From positions 2,356,001 through 2,420,000 of the forward strand of contig NZ_CP099466.1 of NCBI RefSeq assembly GCF_023921125.1: a stretch of DNA of 64,000 nt, written 5' to 3'. Under the pieces are notes generated by a model that ran no database searches, was not told the DNA's origin, and saw nothing but the letters and a program-made list of their open reading frames with translations. Positions 1 through 9,496 of this stretch are shown here, piece after piece. A program made the position numbers and the translations under genes. The number at the start of each line of letters is the position of its first letter. Position 1 is the stretch's first letter. Origin of the DNA: Arthrobacter caoxuetaonis (GTDB taxonomy: Bacteria; Actinomycetota; Actinomycetes; Actinomycetales; Micrococcaceae).

Positions 1-292
1 CGTCCAGTGTGATCACCTCGACCGTTTCCCTGCCTCCGCCTGCGGGCCCGTCCTTCCACCCTGGAAGCGCTTCTCCTTCCGCCTCCTTGACAGCAGTGAC
101 GGCTTCCGCAGAACTGCTGGATCCTTTTGCCGGATCTGCGGGGCGCCGGACCCTGCTGATCACCGGGTGGCGGAGCATCCTTCGGACCAATGCACCTGCT
201 CCGGCTGCAGCTGCGCCCAGGATCGCTCCCGCAGCCAGCGCGAGGGCAGGCGCGGTTCCCGCCGGGCGGTGTGCAAATGGAGACGGACTCAC
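1..292 (-). CDS. N-terminus of a membrane-anchored protein, possibly an alpha/beta hydrolase (partial)
   Basis: Only the first 97 codons are in the window; the gene runs off the left edge. The frame opens at a GTG, and an in-frame TAG lies four codons upstream, so this is the first possible start. A short basic/polar start is followed by an Ala/Leu/Gly-rich hydrophobic stretch (about residues 13-35) and then a basic segment, so the N-terminus looks membrane-anchored and probably cytoplasm-in. The last visible residues (ETVEVITLD) resemble the first beta strand of actinobacterial alpha/beta-fold hydrolases, but this is too little to assign the family. It is divergent from the peptide-binding protein to the right. 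Confidence 0.5.
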   Translation of the reverse strand, partial: MSPSPFAHRPAGTAPALALAAGAILGAAAAGAGALVRRMLRHPVISRVRRPADPAKGSSSSAEAVTAVKEAEGEALPGWKDGPAGGGRETVEVITLD

Positions 293-383
293 CTTTCGAA
301 GCTACGGCGGCCGTGCCCCCTATGTCCATCGATTCACTTCGGAGTGCCCGGCCGCGCACGTAACCGAATTGTGACCGGGCCCA

Positions 384-408
384 GCATGCTTAGCGTCCCA
401 AAGCATGC
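384..408. promoter_or_regulatory. Inverted repeat in the divergent intergenic region
   Basis: Perfect 8-bp arms GCATGCTT (384-391) and AAGCATGC (401-408) flank a 9-nt spacer. It lies between the two divergent starts at 292 and 516, so it could be an operator or a leader hairpin. No regulator is identifiable. Confidence 0.35.
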
Positions 409-437
409 GCGGTGTGCCAGTAGGCTCTGACCATGGT

Positions 438-457
438 TTTGTGTTGCACGACACAAA
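438..457. promoter_or_regulatory. Operator-like palindrome upstream of the peptide-binding protein
   Basis: Arms TTTGTGT (438-444) and ACACAAA (451-457) are separated by 6 nt. The 20-bp dyad is centred about 68 bp upstream of the binding-protein start. The size and symmetry fit a LacI- or GntR-type dimeric operator, but the cognate regulator is not in the window. Confidence 0.4.
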
Positions 458-515
458 CGTGCGCTGCGGTCCGACCGGCCGCAGCGATACTCACCGCCCC
501 AGAGGAGATAGAACA

Positions 516-2210
516 ATGACCCTTGCTGGCAGATTCACTCTCAGCCGGTCTGCCCGGCGACGGGCAGCCGCCCTGACTGCCGGCCTGGCCATGAGCGCTC
601 TTGTGCTCTCCGGCTGCGCCGAAAGCAACCGCGATGCCGCAGACGACGGCGCCACTGCCTCTGAGGTGGACGGCACGTTCGTCTTCGCCGCATCCTCGGA
701 CCCCAAGACCCTGGATCCGGCCTTCGCCTCCGACGGCGAATCCTTCCGCGTCAGCCGCCAGATCTTCGAAGGCCTTGTCGGCGTCGAACCCGGAACCGCC
801 GATCCGGCGCCGCTGCTCGCCAAGTCCTGGGAGACCTCCGAGGACGCCCTGACCTACACCTTCGCCCTCGAAGAAGGCGTCACCTTCCACGACGGCACTC
901 CGTTCAACGGCGAGGCCGTCTGCGCGAACTTCGACCGCTGGTACAACTTCACGGGCATCCAGCAGGCCGAAAGCCAGGCCTACTACTACAGCAAGCTGTT
1001 CAAGGGCTTCGCTGACACCCCTGAAAACGCCACGTACGAGTCCTGCGAAGCTACCGGCGAGAACGAAGCCGTCGTGACCCTGGCGAAGCCGTTCGCCGGC
1101 TTCATAGCGGCACTGTCCCTTCCGGCCTTCTCCATGCAGAGCCCCGCCGCCATGGAAGAGTTCGCCGCTAACGATGCCTCCGGCACCGCTGAGGCACCGG
1201 AACTGACCGAATACGCCAAGTCGCACCCGACCGGCACCGGCCCCTTCAAGTTCGAGGGCTGGGAAGTCGGCAACCAGATCAAGCTTTCCGCCAACGAGGA
1301 TTACTGGGGCGAGCAGGGACAGGTCACGGACATCATCTTCCGCGTCATCGATGATCCCAACTCCCGCCGCCAGTCCCTGCAGTCCGGTGACATTGACGGT
1401 TATGACCTGGTGGCCCCGGCAGATACCCAGGCACTGGCCGACGCCGGCTTCAAGGTCATTCCGCGTGATCCCTTCACCATCCTCTACCTGGGCATGAACC
1501 AGAAGGTCGAGCAGCTTGCCGACCCGCTGGTCCGGCAGGCGATCGCCCACGCGATCGACAAGGAAGCGCTGGTCAACCAGACCCTTCCCGAAGGCACCAA
1601 GGTTGCAACGCAGTTCATTCCCGACGTCGTCAACGGCTACAACGAAGACGTCACCACGTACGAGTACGACCCCGAGAAGGCCAAGGAACTGCTCGCCGAA
1701 GCCGGTTACCCGGACGGCTTCACGGTGGACTTCAACTACCCCACCGGTGTCTCCCGCCCGTACATGCCGACTCCCGAGCAGGTGTTCTCCAACATTTCCG
1801 CACAGCTGGAGGAAGTGGGCATCACCGTCAACCCGCAGCCGAGCAAGTGGTCCCCGGACTACCTTGACCGTGTGCAGGCCACTGAAGATCACGGCATCCA
1901 CCTGCTGGGCTGGACCGGCGACTACAACGACACCGACAACTTCGTGGGAGTGTTCTTCGGCCAGGAGAAGCCCGAATTCGGCTTCTCCAACCCGGAGATC
2001 TTCGAACAGCTCGAGGCAGCACGCCAGGTGAGCAGCCTCGAGGAGCAGACCCCGATGTACGAGAAGATCAACGACGACATCGCCAAGTTCGTCCCGGCGG
2101 TACCGCTGGCACACCCGGCGCCGTCGCTCGCCTTCTCGGACCGCGTGGATTCCTACCCCGCCTCCCCCGTCAACGACGAAGTGTTCAACCAGATCAAGCT
2201 CAACAAGTAG
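516..2210 (+). CDS. ABC transporter substrate-binding lipoprotein, peptide/nickel family (SBP_bac_5)
   Basis: 564 residues. The start is the ATG preceded by AGAGGAG; upstream in-frame codons are rejected. The N-terminus has an Arg-rich n-region (RSARRR), a hydrophobic core and lipobox LSGC with Cys34 as the lipidation site, so the mature protein is membrane-tethered outside the cell. The body has the family 5 layout, with VTFHDGTPFNGEAVCANFDRW typical of extracellular oligopeptide-binding proteins. It captures peptides, or possibly another small cationic solute, for the two permeases directly downstream. A closely related paralogue lies at 6186-7856: both contain EAVCANFDRWYN and end in similar NEVFN-(Q/K)-I-(K/R)-L tails, pointing to duplication inside the locus. 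The ligand cannot be read from sequence. Confidence 0.93.
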   Translation: MTLAGRFTLSRSARRRAAALTAGLAMSALVLSGCAESNRDAADDGATASEVDGTFVFAASSDPKTLDPAFASDGESFRVSRQIFEGLVGVEPGTADPAPLLAKSWETSEDALTYTFALEEGVTFHDGTPFNGEAVCANFDRWYNFTGIQQAESQAYYYSKLFKGFADTPENATYESCEATGENEAVVTLAKPFAGFIAALSLPAFSMQSPAAMEEFAANDASGTAEAPELTEYAKSHPTGTGPFKFEGWEVGNQIKLSANEDYWGEQGQVTDIIFRVIDDPNSRRQSLQSGDIDGYDLVAPADTQALADAGFKVIPRDPFTILYLGMNQKVEQLADPLVRQAIAHAIDKEALVNQTLPEGTKVATQFIPDVVNGYNEDVTTYEYDPEKAKELLAEAGYPDGFTVDFNYPTGVSRPYMPTPEQVFSNISAQLEEVGITVNPQPSKWSPDYLDRVQATEDHGIHLLGWTGDYNDTDNFVGVFFGQEKPEFGFSNPEIFEQLEAARQVSSLEEQTPMYEKINDDIAKFVPAVPLAHPAPSLAFSDRVDSYPASPVNDEVFNQIKLNK

Positions 2211-2219
2211 CGGGCGAAC

Positions 2220-2254
2220 CGGGCCGGGATCCAGCGCCGCTGGGTCCCGGCCCG
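2220..2254 (+). terminator. Strong hairpin between the binding-protein and permease genes
   Basis: Sixteen-nt arms (2220-2235 and 2239-2254) pair with one G-T wobble around a 3-nt loop, followed by TTCTGTCCTT. No long T-run follows. It fits a partial terminator or mRNA-stabilising stem that keeps the binding protein in excess over the permeases, as in many binding-protein operons. Confidence 0.55.
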
Positions 2255-2305
2255 TTCTGTCCTTACCTTTTCAGCAGCCGCACAACCGGCTGAGAAAGGA
2301 CACTC

Positions 2306-3310
2306 GTGCTGCGAGTTATAGGCAAGCGCCTGTTAATGCTGATCCCGACCCTGATCGGCTTGTCCATCCTTTTGTTCATCTGGGTCCGCAGCCTTCCCGG
2401 CGGCCCGGCCACCGCCCTCCTGGGCGACAAGGCCACACCTGAGGCCATCGCCAGGATCAATGAGGCCTACGGCTTCGACCGGCCCCTCATTGAGCAGTAC
2501 TTCACCTACGTCGGCAAACTCCTGCAGGGCGACTTCGGCACCTCCACCGTGACCGGCCGTCCCGTCCTGGAAGAGTTCGCCACCCGTTTCCCGGCCACCT
2601 TGGAACTCGCCGCCGTGGCCCTGATCTTCGCGATCGGCATCGGGATTCCGCTGGGCTACCTGGCTGCCAGGCACTACGGCAGGTTCTGGGACCACTCCTC
2701 CGTGGTGCTCTCCCTGATCGGCATCACGGTGCCGGTCTTCTTCCTCGCCTTCATCCTCAAGTGGCTCCTGGCCATCCAAATCCCGCTGTTCCCCACGGAT
2801 GGCCGGCAGGATCCGCGCATCAACGCCACGCATGTCACGGACTTCTATGTCCTGGACGGGCTCTTAACAAGGGAGTGGGACGCCTCCTGGGATGCGCTGA
2901 TGCACCTGGTGCTGCCAGGCATTGCGCTCGGAACGATTCCGCTGGCGATCATCGTGCGCATTACCCGCGCGTCCGTCCTTGAAGTGCAGGGCGCGGACTA
3001 TGTCCGCACGGCCCGGGCCAAGGGGCTGATGGAAAAGACCATCCGCAGCCGGTTCGTGCTGCGCAACGCGATGCTCCCTGTCACCACGACCATTGGCCTG
3101 CAGACAGGGTTGCTCATCTCCGGTGCCGTCCTGACCGAAACGGTCTTCGCCTTCAGCGGAGTGGGAAGGTTCCTGCGGGACGCCATCTTCAACCTGGACT
3201 ATCCCGTGCTGCAGGGCTTCATCATCTTTATCGCCGTGGCGTATTCCCTGATCAACCTGCTGGTTGATGTCTCCTACGGCTTCATCGACCCGAGGGTGAG
3301 GGTGCAATGA
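2306..3310 (+). CDS. Peptide ABC transporter permease, DppB/OppB family
   Basis: 334 residues from a GTG preceded by GAAAGGA. It has the DppB layout: an N-terminal transmembrane helix (LLMLIPTLIGLSILLFIW), a periplasm-side loop, and a core of about five helices carrying the BPD_transp_1 domain. The EAA loop that docks the ATPase is visible as DYVRTARAKGLMEKTI. It forms the channel heterodimer with the next gene and should be energised by the fused ATPase at 4335-6053. The stop overlaps the start of the next permease by 4 nt (ATGA), so the two are translationally coupled. Confidence 0.95.
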   Translation: MLRVIGKRLLMLIPTLIGLSILLFIWVRSLPGGPATALLGDKATPEAIARINEAYGFDRPLIEQYFTYVGKLLQGDFGTSTVTGRPVLEEFATRFPATLELAAVALIFAIGIGIPLGYLAARHYGRFWDHSSVVLSLIGITVPVFFLAFILKWLLAIQIPLFPTDGRQDPRINATHVTDFYVLDGLLTREWDASWDALMHLVLPGIALGTIPLAIIVRITRASVLEVQGADYVRTARAKGLMEKTIRSRFVLRNAMLPVTTTIGLQTGLLISGAVLTETVFAFSGVGRFLRDAIFNLDYPVLQGFIIFIAVAYSLINLLVDVSYGFIDPRVRVQ

Positions 3311-4248
3311 GTACAGTTCTTCCGCCGCCGGCAGGCGGCGCTGTCCGCCCCGACGAACCGGCCGCCCCTGATGTACGCGGCAGCGGAATGTGGAGTGACG
3401 CCTTCCGCAGGCTGCGCCGCAACCCCGCGGCGATCGCGGGCGCCGTGATCGTGGGCCTGTTTATCCTGGTCGCCGTCTTCGCACCCATCCTTGCGCCATA
3501 CGGCGGCGAGGAACTGCCGGGCCGCACCGAAATCACGCCGACGTCGATCCCCGGCCCCGGTGACATCGAAGGCTTTCCGCTCGGGCTGGACCGCTTTGGC
3601 GGCGACGTCCTGTCCAAGCTCATCTGGGGAGCCCGCGCGTCCCTGCTGATCGGCGTTATCTCCACCGCGCTTGGACTGGCCGGAGGCATGCTGCTCGGCG
3701 TCATTGCCGGCGGCGTAGGCGGCTGGGTGGACAACGTCATCATGCGGTTCGTGGACATCCTGCTCTCCGTCCCGAACCTGCTGCTGGCCGTGAGCATCGC
3801 GGCCGTGCTGGGACAGACGCCGTCGGCGGTGATGATCGCCATCGGGGTATCCCAGGTGCCGATCTTCGCCAGGCTCCTGCGGTCGTCCATGATCAGCCAG
3901 CGGGGCGCGGACTATATCCTGTCCGCGCAGGCCCTGGGACTAAGCACCCGGACCATCACCATGAGCCATCTGCTGCCGAACAGTGTTGGCCCGGTGATCG
4001 TCCAGGCGACCCTGACCCTGGCCACCGCCGTGATCGACGCCGCGGCCCTGTCCTTCCTGGGACTCGGCGGCGGACGGCCTGAGAGCGCGGAATGGGGGCG
4101 GATGCTGACCTACGCACAGAACGAACTTGCCGTGGCACCGCAGCTCGCGTTCCTGCCCGGCATCTGCATTGCCATCACGGCCCTCGGCTTCACCCTGCTG
4201 GGTGAGTCGCTGCGTGAATCACTGGATCCCAAGACGCGGCGCAAGTAA
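3307..4248 (+). CDS. Peptide ABC transporter permease, DppC/OppC family
   Basis: 313 residues. A variable Pro/Ala-rich cytoplasmic N-terminus of about 30 residues precedes the DppC signature (FRRLRRNPAAIAG then a long hydrophobic helix) and the BPD_transp_1 core. The EAA loop is DYILSAQALGLSTRTI. The start overlaps the dppB stop by 4 nt. Together with the preceding permease it forms the translocation pore. The gene ends just before a bidirectional terminator shared with the convergent ATPase gene. Confidence 0.95.
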   Translation: MSTVLPPPAGGAVRPDEPAAPDVRGSGMWSDAFRRLRRNPAAIAGAVIVGLFILVAVFAPILAPYGGEELPGRTEITPTSIPGPGDIEGFPLGLDRFGGDVLSKLIWGARASLLIGVISTALGLAGGMLLGVIAGGVGGWVDNVIMRFVDILLSVPNLLLAVSIAAVLGQTPSAVMIAIGVSQVPIFARLLRSSMISQRGADYILSAQALGLSTRTITMSHLLPNSVGPVIVQATLTLATAVIDAAALSFLGLGGGRPESAEWGRMLTYAQNELAVAPQLAFLPGICIAITALGFTLLGESLRESLDPKTRRK

Positions 4249-4264
4249 CTCCGTCAGCGGACAC

Positions 4265-4305
4265 AAAAACAGGGCCTGCTCCCATGGAGCAGGCCCTGTC
4301 TTTTT
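4265..4305. terminator. Bidirectional intrinsic terminator
   Basis: A 13-bp perfect stem (4270-4282 with 4286-4298, loop CAT) is flanked by AAAAA on the left and TCTTTTT on the right, so it can end transcripts on both strands. It separates the permease gene (+) from the convergent ATPase gene (-). Confidence 0.9.
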
Positions 4306-4334
4306 CTGCCGGTGTGCCGTGAGGTTGCTGCAGG

Positions 4335-6053
4335 CTATGAAGCCAGCTCGCCTTCGATGTTGAGTTCGTTGCCGGGAATGGAGGCAAGCAGCTTACGGGT
4401 GTACGGGTGCCGCGGATTCTGGAAGACCTCTTCGGAGGTCGCCGCTTCCACCAGCTCACCGTCCTTCATGACGCAGACGTAGTCCGAGATCAGCCGGACC
4501 ACGGCCAGGTCGTGGGAAATGAAGAGGTAGCTCAACCCGAGCTCGCGCTGCAGGTCCCCCAGCAGTCTCAGGATCTGCGCCTGCACCAGGACATCCAGTG
4601 CCGAGACAGGCTCATCGCAGACGATCAGCTCGGGCTTGAGTGCCAGGGCACGGGCAATGGCCACACGCTGGCGCTGCCCGCCCGAGAGCTCCGCCGGATA
4701 GCGGCGCAGCATGGACACAGGCAGGGCAACCTGTTCCATGAGTTCGCGTACCCGGGCAGCACGCTCTGCACGATCGCCCCGCTTGTAGGTCTTGAGCGGT
4801 TCGTCCAGGATCCGTTCAATGGTGAACATCGGGTCCAGTGAGGAGTAAGGGTCCTGGAAGATCGGCTGCACCCGCTGGCGGAAACTGCTCAGCTCGCGCT
4901 TCTGCAGCGAAGCAACGTCAACGCCGTCGAACGTCATGGTGCCCGACGTCGGCTCGATCAGCTTGAGCAGCATCCTCGCGGTCGTCGTTTTGCCCGATCC
5001 GGACTCCCCCACGATGGCTACTGTCTTGCCGCGCGGGATCTCAAGGCTCACGTTCCGCACTGCATGGAAGTCTCCGGCCTTGCCGCGGATGGAGAAGACT
5101 TTGTTCAGGTCCCGGATTTCCACGATGTTATCCACCGCAGCCGGAGTTCCAGCTGTGTCAGTGCCGGTGCCGGCGCTTTCTCCGCCGCCGACTGCATGCA
5201 GCCGTTCAGAGGCCGGCGCGGCAAACGCGCCGGGTGCAAGGCGCACGGCCGCCACGCTGGGCGCAGCACGCACCAGGGACTGCGTATAGGGATGCTGGGG
5301 GTCCTCCAGCAGTTGGCGTGCAGGCCCGGTCTCGACGACCTCGCCCCGGTGCATCACCACCAAATCGGAGGCACGTTCGGCGGCCAGACCAAGGTCGTGG
5401 GTGATCAGCAGGACGCTGGTGCCCAGTTCTTCGGTCATCCTCTCGATCTGGTCCAGGATGGTCCGCTGCACCGTGACGTCCAGCGCGCTGGTGGGCTCGT
5501 CGGCAATGAGCAGGCGGGGCCTGCAGGCAAGCCCAATGGCGATCAGCGCGCGCTGGCGCATACCGCCGGAGAATTCGTGCGGATACTGCTTGGCCCGTTC
5601 GGCGGCATCGGGAAGGCCGGCTGCGGTGAGCACCTCCACGACCTTGCGGTCCACGTCCTTGCCGGTGGCCATGCCGTGGACCAGGAGCGTCTCTGCTACC
5701 TGGGTGCCGATCTTGGTCACCGGGTTCAGGTTGGACATCGGATCCTGCGGAACGAGTCCAATGGACCGCCCCCGGACGGCGCGCATCTTGGATTCCGGGA
5801 GCCCGACCAGCTCCCGCCCGTCAAAGCGGATACTGCCCGAAGTGACTTTGCCGTTCCCTGGAAGCAGCCCAATGACCGCCATGGCGGTGGTGGATTTGCC
5901 GGATCCGGATTCGCCCACAATGGCCAGGGTTTTCCCGGCACCGAGGCTGAATCCGGCCTTGCGGACCGCCTGCACGGGGCCTTCCATGGTCCGGAAGCCG
6001 ACGGCGAGATCGGTCACTTCTAGCAGCGGAGATTCAGGGCTGGTTTCAGTCAT
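4335..6053 (-). CDS. Fused double ATPase of the peptide ABC transporter (DppD-DppF type)
   Basis: 572 residues with two complete nucleotide-binding domains in one chain. Domain 1 has Walker A GESGSGKS (residues 47-54), signature FSGGMRQRALIAIGL and Walker B LLIADEPTSALD. Domain 2 has a second GESGSGKT, signature LSGGQRQRVAIARAL and LIVCDEPVSALD. A low-complexity Ala/Gly/Thr linker joins them. Each half ends in the oligopeptide-ATPase C-terminal motif (PHPYT-Q/R). The chosen ATG (MTETS) has AGGA 7 nt upstream; the ATG two codons earlier is nearly as good. It is convergent with the permeases but almost certainly their motor, since no other peptide ATPase is nearby. Confidence 0.94.
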   Translation of the reverse strand: MTETSPESPLLEVTDLAVGFRTMEGPVQAVRKAGFSLGAGKTLAIVGESGSGKSTTAMAVIGLLPGNGKVTSGSIRFDGRELVGLPESKMRAVRGRSIGLVPQDPMSNLNPVTKIGTQVAETLLVHGMATGKDVDRKVVEVLTAAGLPDAAERAKQYPHEFSGGMRQRALIAIGLACRPRLLIADEPTSALDVTVQRTILDQIERMTEELGTSVLLITHDLGLAAERASDLVVMHRGEVVETGPARQLLEDPQHPYTQSLVRAAPSVAAVRLAPGAFAAPASERLHAVGGGESAGTGTDTAGTPAAVDNIVEIRDLNKVFSIRGKAGDFHAVRNVSLEIPRGKTVAIVGESGSGKTTTARMLLKLIEPTSGTMTFDGVDVASLQKRELSSFRQRVQPIFQDPYSSLDPMFTIERILDEPLKTYKRGDRAERAARVRELMEQVALPVSMLRRYPAELSGGQRQRVAIARALALKPELIVCDEPVSALDVLVQAQILRLLGDLQRELGLSYLFISHDLAVVRLISDYVCVMKDGELVEAATSEEVFQNPRHPYTRKLLASIPGNELNIEGELAS

Positions 6054-6185
6054 TTCCATATCCTGCCTTACCAACGGGCACTTGTGAGGCAACTCTCACC
6101 CGCCTTTACCGGTTTTTTATCATTTAGACTAAGAAATCGACCGATCAGGCAGGGATGGTGCGTCCCGGAGGAGAACCCAGAAGCT

Positions 6186-7856
6186 GTGACAACATCCGCC
6201 ACCAGGCGCTCCATTATTAAGGCTTCTGCCGCTGCCGCCGCACTCGTCCTCACCGGCTGCACTGCCGCCCGCCCCGACGACGACGCGCCCAGCACCTCGG
6301 CCTCGCCGTCGGCGTCCGGCGGGCCTTCGGCTTCGTTCACCTTCGCCACAGCCGCCCGTCCGGCCGGCCTTGATGCTTTCCTGGCAGTGGACACCGAGTC
6401 TCACCGGGTGACCCGCCAGGTCCTGGAAACGCTGGTGGGCGTTGACCCGCTGACCTCAGCTCCCGTGCCCCTGCTGGCCCAGGAATGGTCGGTATCTGAG
6501 GACGGACGCATCTATGACTTCACCCTTCAGCGCGGCATCACCTTCCACGATGGGGAGCCGCTGACAGCTGAAGCGGTCTGCGCGAACTTTGACCGCTGGT
6601 ACAACCTCCCCGTCTCAGCGCGGGGCACCGAGGTCCTGGCCTTCCGGTCAGTCTTCAAGGGCTTCTCCGACACCCCCGACCTGTCCGCCTACAAGTCCTG
6701 TACGGCCACGGGCGAAAACACCTTCCGGCTGGAACTCAATACCCGGCTGACCGGCCTCATCCCTGCACTGGCCTCGCCCGAGTTCGGCATCGCTTCGCCG
6801 CGTGCCCTGGCTGAAGGACGTGCGGACGAGCTGACCGAAGACCGGAACGGCACCCGGCTCTCGGTCTACGCGCAGCATCCGGTCGGAACCGGACCGTTCG
6901 TCTTTTCCAGCTGGGCTGAGGACGAGGTCCAGCTGGTGTCCAATCCGGACTACTGGGGCGACCGCGGGCAGATCCAGAACGTCACCTTCCGGACCATCAC
7001 CAGCCCGGAAAGCCGGCTGCGCGCCTTGCAGAACGGCGAAGTGGACGGCTACGACCTGGTGACTGTCTCCGACGTCGGCGAACTGGCCCGCGCCGGCATG
7101 CAGATCCTGCAGCGTGATCCCTACTCCATCCTCTATTTGGGGATCAACCAGAACTTCCCAGGCCTGGATGAGCCCAAAATGCGCCAGGCCATTGCCCACG
7201 CCGTGGACAAGCCTGCCCTGCTGGAGGGACTGTTCCTGAACGGCAGCAAGTCGGCGAACCAGTTCCTGCCCGAAAAGCTGGGACTGCGCTCGGACAACGT
7301 CACCAATTACGGACACAACCCGGACCGCGCCAAGGAACTGCTCGAAGAAGCCGGGTATGCCGGGGAGGAACTGCCCTTCTACTACCCCCGCCGGGTCACC
7401 CGGGCCTATCTTCCCAATCCGGAAAAGGTCTATGCGGAGCTAAGCCGCCAGCTCACGGCTGCCGGCCTGAATATCCGGCCCGTTCCCGTGGAATGGTCTG
7501 ACGGTTACCTGGAGCAGGTCTCGAAGAACGGGGACCGTGCCCTGCATCTCTCCGGACTCAGCGGAAGCTACATGGATGCGGACAACTTCGTCGGCACGTT
7601 GTTCGGCGCCTACAGCGAAGAGTTCGGCTATGAGGATGCGCAGCTTTTCACGAAGATCGACCGTGCCCGGACGCTGCCGGCGGACGATGATCGGGCCGAC
7701 GCCTACCGCTCCATTTCGGACCGGATCTCCACCCGGGTTCCCGCCGTTCCGCTGGCTTTCCCGATTTCCACGCTGACCGTCTCGCCCCGCGTGTCCCAGT
7801 ACCCGACGTCCCCGCTCCTCAACGAGGTCTTCAACAAGATCCGCCTCACCGACTAG
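6186..7856 (+). CDS. Second peptide-binding lipoprotein (SBP_bac_5), paralogue of 516-2210
   Basis: 556 residues from a GTG, with GGAGGAG 12 nt upstream. The signal peptide VTTSATRRSIIKA followed by a poly-Ala/Val core ends in lipobox LTGC (Cys25). TRRSIIK fits the twin-arginine consensus (S/T-R-R-x-hydrophobic-hydrophobic-K), so export as a folded Tat lipoprotein is possible; the other binding protein lacks this motif. The body matches the upstream paralogue over its whole length (FHDGEPLTAEAVCANFDRWYN; VGTGPFVFSSW; DNFVGTLFGAYSEEFGYE). It is divergent from the ATPase and has no permease of its own beside it, so it probably feeds the same transporter with a different ligand range. Confidence 0.92.
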   Translation: MTTSATRRSIIKASAAAAALVLTGCTAARPDDDAPSTSASPSASGGPSASFTFATAARPAGLDAFLAVDTESHRVTRQVLETLVGVDPLTSAPVPLLAQEWSVSEDGRIYDFTLQRGITFHDGEPLTAEAVCANFDRWYNLPVSARGTEVLAFRSVFKGFSDTPDLSAYKSCTATGENTFRLELNTRLTGLIPALASPEFGIASPRALAEGRADELTEDRNGTRLSVYAQHPVGTGPFVFSSWAEDEVQLVSNPDYWGDRGQIQNVTFRTITSPESRLRALQNGEVDGYDLVTVSDVGELARAGMQILQRDPYSILYLGINQNFPGLDEPKMRQAIAHAVDKPALLEGLFLNGSKSANQFLPEKLGLRSDNVTNYGHNPDRAKELLEEAGYAGEELPFYYPRRVTRAYLPNPEKVYAELSRQLTAAGLNIRPVPVEWSDGYLEQVSKNGDRALHLSGLSGSYMDADNFVGTLFGAYSEEFGYEDAQLFTKIDRARTLPADDDRADAYRSISDRISTRVPAVPLAFPISTLTVSPRVSQYPTSPLLNEVFNKIRLTD

Positions 7857-7953
7857 CGTGGAAGCATCTGCCGATCCGCCGTCCTCCTGCACGCGGGCTG
7901 CGGCGGACCCGGCACACAATTTTAGTAAGCGCGGCACTGAGGGATACGCTTCT

Positions 7954-7959
7954 TAGGCT
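7954..7959 (+). promoter_or_regulatory. -10 box (TAGGCT) of a probably leaderless mqo transcript
   Basis: TAGGCT ends 9 nt before the GTG at 7969. No Shine-Dalgarno sequence precedes that GTG, which fits a leaderless mRNA. No clear -35 element is visible. Confidence 0.45.
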
Positions 7960-7968
7960 AGCGTCCAC

Positions 7969-9477
7969 GTGACTGGAGATATGAAGTTGACTGCTGAGAG
8001 CCCGGCGGAGAAGTCCGCAAACAGAACTGATGTACTGCTGATCGGCGGCGGCATCATGAGCGCGACCCTCGGGGCGTTCCTGAAGCAGCTGGCACCGGAC
8101 TGGGACATTTCCCTCTATGAGCGGATGGACCGCGCCGGGACCGAAAGCTCCGATCCCTGGAACAACGCAGGCACCGGCCACGCGGCGCTGTGCGAGCTGA
8201 ACTACAGCCCCGCCGGCCCGGACGGCACCGTCGACCCGGCCAAGGCCATCGGGATCAACGAACAGTTTCAGGTTTCACGCCAGTTCTGGTCCCACCTTGT
8301 GGACCAGGGCCACATCTCCGGCGGCTTCATCAACCCGCTGCCCCATATGAGCTTCGTCTGGGGAGATGCCCACTCGGACTACCTGCGCAAGCGCTATGAA
8401 TCCCTGAGCGCCCAGCCGCTGTTCAAAACCATGGAGTTCTCCGAGGATCACGGCAAGATCGCCGAATGGGCCCCGCTGCTGATGCAGGGCCGCGACTCCG
8501 GCCAGCGCGTTGCCGCGTCCCGCGTCGCAGGCGGCACCGACGTCGACTTCGGTGCCCTCACCCGCGAACTGGTCAACTACCTCGGAGCCAACGGCGCCGA
8601 GCTCAACTTCGGCCACGAAGTCACCAACCTCACCCGGAACTCCGGCGGCGGCTGGGATGTCACTGTCCGCAACCGCGCTACGAAGGCTTCCCGTACCGTT
8701 TCAGCCCGTTTCGTCTTCATCGGCGGCGGCGGAGGCGCCCTGCACCTGCTGCAGCGTTCGGGCATTCCGGAAGGCAAGGGCTTTGGCGGCTTCCCCGTCT
8801 CCGGCCAGTTCCTGCGCTCCACTGATGAGTCGATCATCTCTGCCCACAACGCCAAGGTCTACGGCCAGGCTTCGGTAGGCGCACCGCCAATGTCCGTTCC
8901 GCATCTGGACACCCGGTTCGTCGACGGCAAGAAGTCCCTGCTGTTCGGCCCGTATGGCGGGTTCTCCCCCAAGTTCCTGAAGAACGGCGCCCTGACGGAC
9001 CTGCCGTTCTCCGTCCGCCCGCACAACCTGGTGCCGATGCTGGCCGTCGCCAAGGACAACATGTCCCTGGTGAAGTACCTCGTCACGGAGGTCCTGAAGT
9101 CCCGCGAAGGCAAGACCAAGGCGCTGCGCGAGTTCTATCCCGAAGCGGCCACCGAAGGTTGGGACCTGATCACCGCCGGACAGCGTGTCCAGGTCATCAA
9201 GAAGGATCCCAAGAGCGGCGGCGTGCTGCAGTTCGGCACCGAGCTCATCACCTCCGCGGACGGTACGGTCGGCGCCCTGCTGGGCGCTTCCCCCGGAGCC
9301 TCCACTGCCCCGCCCATCATGATCAACCTGATGAAGCGCTGCTTCCCGGCCGAGTTCGCCGGATGGGAAGCCAAGATCAAGGAAATGATCCCCGGCTACG
9401 GTGTAAAACTGAACGAAAACGAATCCCTGGCCGATGAAATCACGGCAGAGACCAACCGCGTCCTGAAGCTGGGCTAA
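7969..9477 (+). CDS. mqo: Malate:quinone oxidoreductase
   Basis: 502 residues, the usual length of the family. It oxidises malate to oxaloacetate and passes electrons through FAD to membrane quinones, linking the TCA cycle to respiration. The N-terminal FAD-binding Rossmann motif is [19 protein letters not shown], followed by family blocks such as [13 protein letters not shown] and YSPAGPDG. It is a peripheral membrane protein without transmembrane helices. The start is either the GTG at 7969, placed for leaderless translation, or the ATG four codons later (MKLTAES), which has GGAG only 2 nt away. It stands alone and is followed by a hairpin terminator. Confidence 0.96.
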   Translation: MTGDMKLTAESPAEKSANRTDVLLIGGGIMSATLGAFLKQLAPDWDISLYERMDRAGTESSDPWNNAGTGHAALCELNYSPAGPDGTVDPAKAIGINEQFQVSRQFWSHLVDQGHISGGFINPLPHMSFVWGDAHSDYLRKRYESLSAQPLFKTMEFSEDHGKIAEWAPLLMQGRDSGQRVAASRVAGGTDVDFGALTRELVNYLGANGAELNFGHEVTNLTRNSGGGWDVTVRNRATKASRTVSARFVFIGGGGGALHLLQRSGIPEGKGFGGFPVSGQFLRSTDESIISAHNAKVYGQASVGAPPMSVPHLDTRFVDGKKSLLFGPYGGFSPKFLKNGALTDLPFSVRPHNLVPMLAVAKDNMSLVKYLVTEVLKSREGKTKALREFYPEAATEGWDLITAGQRVQVIKKDPKSGGVLQFGTELITSADGTVGALLGASPGASTAPPIMINLMKRCFPAEFAGWEAKIKEMIPGYGVKLNENESLADEITAETNRVLKLG

Positions 9478-9496
9478 GTCCAGGACGCTGCACGCT

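Noticed and set aside
7875..7907. Terminator after the second binding-protein gene
   Set aside because: Only a 7-bp match (TCCGCCG/CGGCGGA) with a long, weakly paired interior; too weak to report as a feature.
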